From Massospora cicadina (lineage: Eukaryota; Entomophthoromycota; Entomophthoromycetes; Entomophthorales; Entomophthoraceae), in contig JAKSZP010010599.1 in assembly GCA_022478985.1 (NCBI GenBank), forward strand, positions 1 to 64,000: a DNA stretch of 64,000 bases, given 5' to 3'. A program made the translations under genes and the position numbers. Positions 56,490 through 64,000 of the stretch are shown here, piece after piece. The notes beneath the pieces are model-generated. The model saw only the letters and a program-made list of their open reading frames with translations. It ran no database searches and was not told the DNA's origin. Within the stretch, counting starts at the first letter, position 1, and every line of letters begins with the position of its first letter.

Positions 56490-57880
56490 GCCCTAACCCA
56501 CTTGGAGGATCAGCAAAAGGCAAATCTTTTACAACTACTCTTACAATTTGAGACACTTTTCTTCCATGATGGCGATGATGTTCCTCTCTCAACCTTGGGC
56601 TCACACCAGATTGATGTCAGTGATGCTAAACCTATTGCCAGATGACCCTACCACCTGCACCAAGCACAAGAAAAATTTTTTGAAGCAGAAATCAAGAAAG
56701 GTTTAGCCAGTGGCCTCATTCGCCTTTCTCAATCACCGTGGGAATTTCCTGTCATAGTTGTTCCAAAAAAAGGAAAACTCCGCTTATGTGTTGACTACAT
56801 CCCTCTAAACTGAGTAATAAAGAAAAATGCATACCCGATGCCACTGATCACAGACATCTTCAATACCATGGAAGGCTCTCAGTAATTTACCAATATCGAT
56901 TTGCTCTCTGGATACTATAAACTGGCAATGGAGGAGTCTATCCCAAAAATGGCATTTGTCACCAAATTTGGACAATTTGAATACATTCAAATTCTCTTTG
57001 TCTTACTGGAGCTCCTAGAACCTTCCAAAAGGTTATGAACGAATTATTTGCTGGACTAACAAGTCTTTGTGTCACTATTTACCTTGATGATATCACCATC
57101 TATTCAACTAATTTCAATTAGTACCTGCAGGACCTAGAAGATTTACTTCGTCGGATTAAGGAAGCAAACCTTGGCATCAATGAGTCAAAGCTGATACTCT
57201 GCACTAGAGAGCTGAAGCTACTAAGGCACATTATCTCGCCAGAAGGAAAACGCACTGACCCCTCTAAGGTGGAAGCCATTTCTACCTGGCCCATTTCAAA
57301 TAATGCAGCTGAACTCCTTTGTTCTCTGGGAACTGTCAACTACTATTGGGCCTTGATTCCAAACTTCAGCAAGATAGCCGCTCCATTGTACCAACTCAAG
57401 AAGAAGGGAACCTCTTGGGACTTCAGTGATTTGGCCCACCAGAATTTTGGCAGCCTGAGAAAAGCTTTAGTTTAAGCTCCTATTTTAATCTTCCCCAACT
57501 TAGATAAAGATTTTAGGTGTTCACAGATGCCAGTGATTCAGACATTGGAGCTGTGCTTATGCAGCTTTGAGGAAACAAGTACCTACCTGTTGAATTCATC
57601 TCCTTGAAATTTTCTCAGGCGGAATACAATTACTCAACATATTAGAAAGAGGTTCTAGCTGTGGAATTTGCTCTTTGTAAATTCAGATATTATCTGTTGG
57701 ACCAACGGGTCACAGTGTTAACTGATAACTCAGCAGTAAGTTTTATGCTAAATAACCCCATTCAAATGGTCGCCAGGTACACTGGAGATATAAGCAAATG
57801 GAATTCGATTTAAAATGGTGCACCTCTCTGGACAGCTTAATGCAGTAGCGGATGGGCTATCACAAATTCACAATAATCCA
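56490..57880 (+). pseudogene. G1 reverse transcriptase and RNase H
   Basis: RT: KGLASGLIRLSQSPWEFPVI, VVPKKGKLRLCVDYIPLN, FTNIDLLSGYYKLAMEESIP, then after a shift GAPRTFQKVMNELFAGL and VTIYLDDITIYS with intact YLDD (57080-57091). Thumb: HIISPEGKRTDPSKVEAIS and YYWALIPNFSKIAAPLYQL. RNase H: FTDASDSDIGAVLMQL (57520-57570), YLLDQRVTVLTDNSAVSFML. At least six stops, several at codons for Gln, Trp or Arg. Confidence 0.9.
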
Positions 57881-57901
57881 TCATAACCAGCAGTCTTCCA
57901 T

Positions 57902-59110
57902 ATGGGGGAGATTGATCTTAAGAATGAGCTCCTGCAAATATGGAAGTTCCTAGAGGATTTTAAAGTATCAAGTGATGTCCAGGATACGTTATCATTTAAA
58001 AAACGTTATATAAAATTTCTAACATTTGAAGGGAACTTATATGTACGTACTGAGGGGTCAGTAGCCCAAGTGGTCCGAAGAAGCCAACGTGTGCAGCGGA
58101 TTAAGGAGGCTCATGATGATGCCGTACACTTTGGAGTACAAGCCACCTGGTTGAGATTCTGCGCTGTATACTTGTGGGCAAACGCCTACACTGAAGTTAG
58201 CAAGTATTTATCCACATGCCATGCATGCCAAGTCTATGCTAAGTCACCAAATGCTTAGAAACCCCTAAACCCTATAGCAACACCTGAACTATTTGAGATG
58301 TGGTACCTCGACAATTATGGCACCTTTAAGGGTTGCCACTGATGGATAATAGTATATTCTAGTGGCTACTGAATACTTTAGCCGTTGGCCTGTTTCTAAA
58401 GCAGTTACCCGAGATGATGCTGCTACCACAGCCCAGTTCCTATATAAAGAGATCTTTACTATCTATGGACCACCTCATCTTATCCTGACTGACTGTGGAT
58501 CACACTACAATAATAAATTAATTGAGGAAATGTTAGCCCAGGTATGCACTCGCTACTCCACGACAGCAGCATCAATCCTCAGTTTAACGGACTAAAAGAA
58601 TGGAAGAATCAAACACTGATGCATGCCCTGGAACGGAGCACCACAGCTAACCCTGATAAATGGCCTGAACGCTTACCCACCATCCTTTGGGCATACCAAA
58701 CCAAAATCCATAGTACTATCAAATGTACAACATATGAACTACTGTTTGGAATAAAGTTCCAGTCCAACCCATTAGCCAAGCAACTCATCAACCATTTTCC
58801 ATCAACCCACCACTTAAAACGGTCTGACATGGAGAAACTGGTACAAGATCATGCCCATCAAATGAAGAACAACTCTGACAACCACCTCAAGACCCTCCAG
58901 GTTTTTACATTAGGAGATCTAGTCCTCCTGTATCGAAATGAACTTATAAGCTCCCGCTCCAAGAAAAATCACCCACATTTTATAGGGCCTTTTAGAGTTA
59001 CTAAAGTACTCCCATATGGAAACTACAACCTAAAAACCCTTAATGAAGCGCCATATCAGTCAATATTCAATGGTAGCCGTCTTAAATTTTATCAGTATAA
59101 AAATGCTTAG
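57902..59110 (+). pseudogene. G1 integrase
   Basis: Zinc domain: AHDDAVHFGVQATW and TCHACQVYAKSP (H-X4-H and CX2C; about 58110-58250). Core: first Asp in MWYLDNYGTF (58305), TEYFSRWPVSKAV, second Asp in LILTDCGSHY (58491), Glu in NGLKEWKNQTLMHAL (about 58595). A frameshift lies near 58545. The C-terminal domain is open for 188 codons (58544-59107) with LGDLVLLYRNELI and HFIGPFRVTKVLPYGNY, the GPF motif. It ends at the purine tract. Confidence 0.9.
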
Positions 59111-59115
59111 GGGTT

Positions 59116-59480
59116 TGTTGAATGGATAAGTATTTCCTTTCTAATCCATTTGACTAATAGTTTCACGTTCAAAAAATATTCATTTTTATCCTGATTTCAC
59201 TTAATTCCCCTAGAATCTTCTAGGCACCGAAATATTCCTAGATGCAGATATAAATACCTACAGTCCTTATCAAAATAAATCATCAGATTCCAAAGTTTAA
59301 TTTCTTGTTGTTTTCTTATATTCCAGTTTTAAGAAATCTCCTTCCCTGGGCGTTTTAAGTTATAAATACCCAGGATGACTGATGACGACCGCCAAGGCGA
59401 CCATCCTGAAAACCCTGAGAAGTACACTCCGTCACCTGTCTCCTGTTAGGCAATACACTAGAATACCTTATTTTCTGACA
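59116..59480 (+). repeat. G1 3' LTR
   Basis: 365 bp, TGTTGAATGG...CTGACA. Aligns with 54010-54372 throughout, including TATAAATACCT and the ATGACTGATGAC start. Confidence 0.88.
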
Positions 59481-59918
59481 CTTTAAACCAACCCCTGATG
59501 ACACAACGCTTTTTATTCACCTGTTGTTGCTGAAGACTCACTATAAGCTACCACCCACTTAATCCGAGAGAACCATACCAACCAAGCTGCCAAAGTGGTG
59601 TTTAAGCTCTACATACAGCAGCTTATGCAGTACAGTATACCATTTGCTTCCAGTGACATGCTAAGACTAGAGGGGGTTATTATGGCCATTCTCTTGGATA
59701 ACTAAAAATATTAGCCATTCATTATGCGATATTTTACAGTCTTATTTGGGTTAAGCCAACAAGCTTGGCGTACATTGTCAGGCGAACAGAAAGTAAGGAT
59801 TAGACTGGCCTTCCAACCCAGATTCCAGAGCACCCAAATGGCGAATCAGAATGCCAGAGGCACTGCTGCTGGTACATTGAATATGGAACTGGAAGGGAGT
59901 TTAATTTTCAACAGATAA
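59481..59918 (+). pseudogene. unclassified gag-like debris right of G1
   Basis: Frames KVVFKLYIQQLMQYSIPF and LRLEGVIMAILLDN (59605-59705) and an open 64-codon stretch LFGLSQQAWRTLSGEQKVRI (59724-59915). Possibly the continuation of 52976-54009 across the G1 insertion. No known motif. Confidence 0.3.
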
Positions 59919-59927
59919 AAACTGAAT

Positions 59928-60833
59928 TTTGGGGAGGGTTGTTTTTATTGGAAAATTTAAGGAAGGAGAGTCAACCAACAATCTTCTCAGTGTGATGTGA
60001 ATGATTAAATAGTCATCAATTTGGAGGGAAACAAGCTGATATTGGGTCCCGCGAGTTTGACCTAAGCTGCGAATTATTCAGGAATGGGCGGGTTAGTTCA
60101 CTGGGAACTGACATCGCAAAATTTGGCGGCGGGCCAAGTTGCAGTCAGTTTAACCTCATACATCTGAATCAAAGCTTGGCTACATTTCTGATAGTTGACA
60201 TGATGGCGTTTGGCTCAACGAGTGGCGGGAATCCCCCAAGACCACCCCACATATGGGTGGACCCATTTGGTTGGGAATGGGTTTGGGACGCCCAACCCGC
60301 TCATGCTTGATCACTGGGCCATTCATTCAGTCAGAGGCATTGCATCTGGCACAACACCCAATTTGCTGGCAGGAAGCTTCAAAACCTTATCAATGGTATC
60401 CGATGCTATCACCTGCCCATTGGGGGTGATGCCTGATGGGTTTGGGAGGGGAGAGATTTTTTCAATCATTGTGTTAACTGAATCACGACCATTGGGCATT
60501 CTGGCCAATAGATTGGTCTTCATACCTTTTCAACCATTTGAAATCTGAGCATCAGGCTGATTGCCGCTTGAATTAGTTGCGATCAATTCCATTTCAGCGA
60601 TCTCAGTGCAGATTTCACTGATTCCTCATAACAGTTCTGCTGAGGAGAGTGTGGGTACCAGAAGCGGGATCTGAAGTGGAAGGGCTGTTACCCAGCGCTT
60701 GTCTACCATGTGAGCGAGATCGCCCTGAGTAACAAGGGGTATGACCATCCTCTTTGGTACCTTCTTGCTTGGGAATGGAAAAATGGCCCGATCAACGCCC
60801 AGAGGACGTTCACTGGGACTTAATATATATACT
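59928..60833 (-). mobile_element. OR2-e: longer OR2 retroposon copy
   Basis: On the minus strand: PSERPLGVDRAIFPFPSKK, VIPLVTQGDLAHMVDKRWVTA (OR2 signature, about 60700-60770), then EICTEIAEMELIATNSSGN, an open stretch KISPLPNPSGITPNGQVIAS (60520-60323) and a C-terminal part to about 60050. The 3' end reads TTGTTGGTTGACTCTCC followed by TTTTCCAATAAAA near 59945-59985, a LINE-like tail. AAACTGAAT lies at both ends (59919-59927 and 60834-60842) and may be the TSD. It preserves more C-terminal sequence than OR2-d. Confidence 0.55.
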
Positions 60834-60849
60834 AAACTGAATGACTCTA

Positions 60850-63243
60850 ACTACTAAAAATGTACTTACGTTGACATTAGCATTGGAAAAGTCCAAGTCA
60901 GAGCTATATGTAGCTAACAGATCCCCTATAAATTTTTATCAACTAAATTATTTAAAAACTGGGGTTATCTCCAGATATTGATCATCCTAAAGAATATGGA
61001 ATAGCGGGACAAACTCAACCACCTCATTAGGTGCCTACAGTGTGCTCCCACTAAGGTTCAGTTCTCTCATCATTTCAGCTCTTGCGATTATCCTACCAAA
61101 CACCAACTACAATATCCTTATCAAGACATCTTTCATGAGGATCTAAGAAGTTAAAAACCAATATTGAAGAAAATAATCTTAAATCCTAAGCCAGAACCTG
61201 CCAATGTACTATCAGTGCGGTGATCAACAGACTGAGAGATGAACCTCGCTGCTTGTAAACCTGGCCTTTAAAGACAGAATTACCCTTATCTACCAGTAAA
61301 GGCGTGGTCAAACTATATATCTACTAACCATAATATTAAGAGCGTTAGTATTCTGCTGAGTTTTGGACGTCAATTGACCAGTTTAACCAGTTTAACCAGC
61401 CATCAGGCTATAGTGAACACAGATATTGATCTGAAGATTTGTCAAGTTTATAAGGTGATATGTCTGCGCCCTTTATCCGCTCATACTGAGAACCAATTGT
61501 GGCGCCAGTGCTCATTCTCCCAGGTCATTGGGAAAATAACATATTACTAGACAACCTCTACCAGCACCCAATCCAGCTAAATCAACATCAAATCGTTGCC
61601 TTCCTCCATATTCTACCAACAGAAGAAGTACAAGGTGTGCACAAATTTGGGCCAATCAAGGAGTTTATACTGTAAGAAAAAATTGTGAGGTTACTTAATC
61701 ATCTATACCTTTCAAGTTTCTTGTTGGCTTTATAAATGAAAAAAAGTAGGCACTGGCCTTATACAAAAATATAAAAGATCTTTTGCAATGATCAACTTTG
61801 ATTTGAGGTGAGAAAAAGATGTGTTGCAACATAATAACACCAAAACTACCCACAGATCCACATTTTTCCCTATCCACCAGTCCAAGACAGCGGATGAAAT
61901 TGTCAATGAAGAAATATACCAGAAGATCCATAAGGAGATGCTAGTGCCCTCAAAGAGTCCATGGGCTTCACTTGTACTAATAGTAAATAAAAAATGTCTG
62001 TCCTTGTAGAGATTGACTTCCAGCAACTCAATATTATAGTATAGAAGGGCTCCTACCCCTCCCAAGAAATGATGACTCTCTTAACCAACTTGGCGGGTTA
62101 AATACTCTCCGCCATTGCCTTGTTTTTTTGGTTACTGTCATATTTATTTCCTTAGGAAGAATAAGAACATGCGCCAGTATAATGACACAAGGACTGTTCC
62201 AACATAAGTGAATGCTGAAGGGGTTATGCAATGTCCCTGCCATATTCTAAAGGGCAATTTATAGCATCTTGGTGGATATCAAGATTTCTTGAATATTGGT
62301 TTACTTGGATTATTTAAATGTTTTTGAGGACATTCTGTGGAAATATTTAATATCTGAAGGAAGCTTCCCGCTGGCACCGGTGCTAATATGTAAATAAAAG
62401 CTAGAAATTGTAACTTCTAAGAGCAGCTTGTGTACATGGGCTTTGTTATAGAAAAGGGGCCTGCGCCACAGACAGCTAAAGTAGAGACCACAAAGATGTT
62501 GAGGACACTTATCAGCAACCGGGAAATCCAGGGTTTTTTTGAGATGGTCAGCTATTACCGGCAGTTCATAGACAACTTTAGTAAGATAATGGAGCATCTA
62601 TTTTTAACTATTGACGAAAAGAACTCAATTCTAATGAATGACAAACGGTCACCTGACCTTTGTTTGACTTTGCACCTGCCTTATTATGGCGCCAATCCTC
62701 ATATACACAAACTTTAATAAACCATTCATGATTAAGAATGACGCCTCCCTCATCAACGTAGAAGCTGTGTTGCTTTAACTTGATAATTAAGGTCTAGAAC
62801 ACTTTATGCATATTGCAGCTGTATGTTAGTTATACACAAACAGAATTACATTTTTCAAGTAAGAATGCTTAGTGGTAGTCTAAAAATATAAGCAGTTCCA
62901 TGCTTAAATTTCACAGAGTTCAACTCAAGGTGCTAACCAAACAAAATTTGCTGAGATGGATGCAGAACCTCAAAGAGCCGAAGGGATGCCCAGCTCAACG
63001 GGCGTTGAAGTTGCAGGCATAAGACTTTAATATTCAGCATCATCCCACCATGAAGCATCAGAATGCTGACGGACTGTCTAAGCTCCCTACTGTTGCATTG
63101 ACAACCCACATGGCAGATGGCCTTTACAATGAGGTGCTTAACAGACAATATGAGAAGGAACCAGAGGAAGTACAACGTGCCTTGTACTAACTGATGAAGG
63201 ACACTATAGTCAGGGATAGAGAATAGTTAAAATTAATTGAGAC
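60850..63243 (+). pseudogene. G4: Ty3/gypsy remnant related to G2, cut by LINE-d
   Basis: Plus-strand gag-pol debris. HQIVAFLHILPTEEVQGVHK (about 61590-61645) matches HQVVAYLHLISIDEVHQVHD of G2. RT: VPSKSPWASLVLIVNKK (61945-61995). Thumb: YMGFVIEKGPAPQTAKVE and FFEMVSYYRQFIDNFSKIM (62430-62590). RNase H and beyond: LLRWMQNLKEPKG and DFNIQHHPTMKHQNADGLSK (62945-63085). The integrase is missing because LINE-d begins at about 63245. No LTR seen. A CCAGTTTAA duplication occurs at 61378-61398. Confidence 0.72.
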
Positions 63244-63244
63244 T

Positions 63245-64000
63245 GTAAATATATATTTTTATATGAGGATGGCCAACCAGGGGACAGACACATCCGATAT
63301 GTAAGTAAGAGGAAAATGGGAAACACAATAGGGAAAAGAGCGCAAAACAAAGGAAATCAAAAATATGACTTGGCATACTTGGGTGTGGCTGAGGCCACGG
63401 GTGGTGGGTGACTAGACCTTAAGTGGCATGGCAGCTCAGGGACTAGTAGGGTGTACCGCCTATGAAGACTGTGAAGTTTTCAATGTCATAGCAAAGGAAC
63501 CAGATTGGAATCCAGTTGCACATCCATTTCTTCCATTTGTGTTGGAGTGAGCTGAACAGCCAGGCTTGGAAGTGGTCGGCCAAATGGCTGTGGAACCTGA
63601 TGATGGCTTGGTTGAAATTGTGGAGGATCCCGTTGAAGGTGTCGAGGGTAATTGTGTGAATGGACCATATTGCAATGCTCACAATTAGAGCCCTTAGTGT
63701 CTGGGGGATAGGCGAGGCCATGTTAAGTGCCAGGATATCGCGAGATAGTTAGAATTTGGTTGTAGGTGATTTTTGAAACAAGTGCATCACGTTGGCCCAG
63801 ATATGCGCGGATGGCGGGTACTCTTCCAGGCGGTGTGCTAGTGTGTTGGGTCCGCCACAAATGGCACATGTCTTGAACATTGAGAAAGTACGGTTAGCTG
63901 TTCTAAACGTATGGCGCATGTATCGCCACACTGTGGAGCACACTTGTGGGGATAATAGGGGGCAGGTGACGAGGTCCCACACCTGCTTTTGGGTGCACAA
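63245..64000 (-). mobile_element. LINE-d: 3' end of a non-LTR retrotransposon
   Basis: Minus strand, continuing past the window edge. The tail reads GTCTGTCCCCTGGTTGGCC and ends TATAAAAATATATA near 63250-63290. ORF2 C terminus: a zinc finger CAICGGPNTLAHRLEEY (last Cys replaced by Tyr, about 63870-63820), then MASPIPQTLRALIVSIAIWS and HSHLADHFQAWLFSSLQ to 63443, the same end region as in LINE-a and LINE-c (FRSHLVDHFQ). A frameshift or stop near 63745 separates the two. It inserted into G4. Confidence 0.9.

Larger units (their letters stand above)
54010..59480 (+). mobile_element. G1: complete Ty3/gypsy LTR retrotransposon
   Basis: 5471 bp, plus strand. LTRs at 54010-54372 and 59116-59480, both TG...TGACA. 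A primer-binding site TGGTGATCCTGCCAGG follows at 54376, and a short purine tract (TAGGGG) precedes the 3' LTR. Internal order: gag with two knuckle remnants, protease, RT with intact YLDD, RNase H, integrase. Flanks CTCCT (54005-54009) and CTTTA (59481-59485) are not a clear TSD. It is a different lineage from G2/G4. Stops throughout make it inactive. Confidence 0.92.

Noticed and set aside
59116..59480. A second tandem G1 element starting at 59116 (LTR plus gag start).
   Set aside because: The ATG-containing segment proved to be inside the LTR: the primer-binding site in the 5' copy follows it, and both copies end in TGACA. It is a normal 3' LTR.
61378..61398. Short direct duplication CCAGTTTAA in G4 as a possible TSD.
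   Set aside because: The two copies are adjacent with nothing between them; simple slippage is enough.

Overview
This 64 kb window is eukaryotic repeat sequence. I found no intact host gene, no rRNA or tRNA gene and no CRISPR array. Everything I can name is a decayed retroelement: LINE (non-LTR) elements with an ORF1 RNA-binding protein and an endonuclease/RT ORF2, Ty3/gypsy-type LTR elements, and short retroposons that carry only an ORF1-like reading frame. Organism: a repeat-rich eukaryote. A filamentous fungus is my best guess from the style of the LINE and gypsy proteins, but a plant-like lineage is not excluded and no host gene settles it.

Layout. 1-2510: 3' part of LINE-a (+). 2.6-11.6 kb: remnants of two short ORF1-like retroposon families, here called OR1 and OR2; OR1-a (3925-5825, minus) is bounded by an exact 17-bp target-site duplication. 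12327-25516: Ty3/gypsy element G3 (minus), interrupted by near full-length LINE-b (14726-19943) and by a (TG)n tract grown inside its RNase H region. 25831-28601: two tandem ~1.3 kb LTRs (G5) with only 183 bp between them, followed by an orphan aspartic-protease remnant. 29971-31904: OR1-b (+). 31.9-40.8 kb: decayed gypsy element G7 (minus), interrupted by full-length LINE-c (34797-40074, 16-bp TSD). 40.8-49.5 kb: OR1-c (+), interrupted twice, by OR2-d (41500-42079, 11-bp TSD) and by complete gypsy element G2 (42541-48617, 5-bp TSD GGCGT). 49.5-54.0 kb: gag-like debris and an inverted G5-type solo LTR (51504-52975). 54010-59480: complete gypsy element G1 (+). 59.9-60.8 kb: OR2-e (minus). 60.9-63.2 kb: gypsy remnant G4 (+). 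63.2-64.0 kb: 3' end of LINE-d (minus).

How it fits together. LINE, OR1 and (more weakly) OR2 copies end in a similar 3' tail, roughly GTCCATCCCCTGGTTGGC followed by an AAATAAA-like A-rich end, and several have variable-length TSDs. This fits OR1/OR2 being copied in trans by the LINE machinery through target-primed reverse transcription. The OR1 protein carries a C-X2-C-X4-H knuckle and an RRM-like segment that resemble LINE ORF1, so OR1 looks like a coding, ORF1-only satellite of the LINE, comparable in concept to mammalian HAL1. This is the most interesting system in the window.

Decay. Most reading frames are broken by stop codons that fit C-to-T change at Gln, Arg and Trp codons, and several catalytic residues are lost (FADE in LINE-c RT, YLDS in G2 RT, DTK in G2 protease, NNG in G3 integrase). 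Nothing here looks autonomous today. Boundaries come from reading repeats and TSDs by eye; alignments were not computed.
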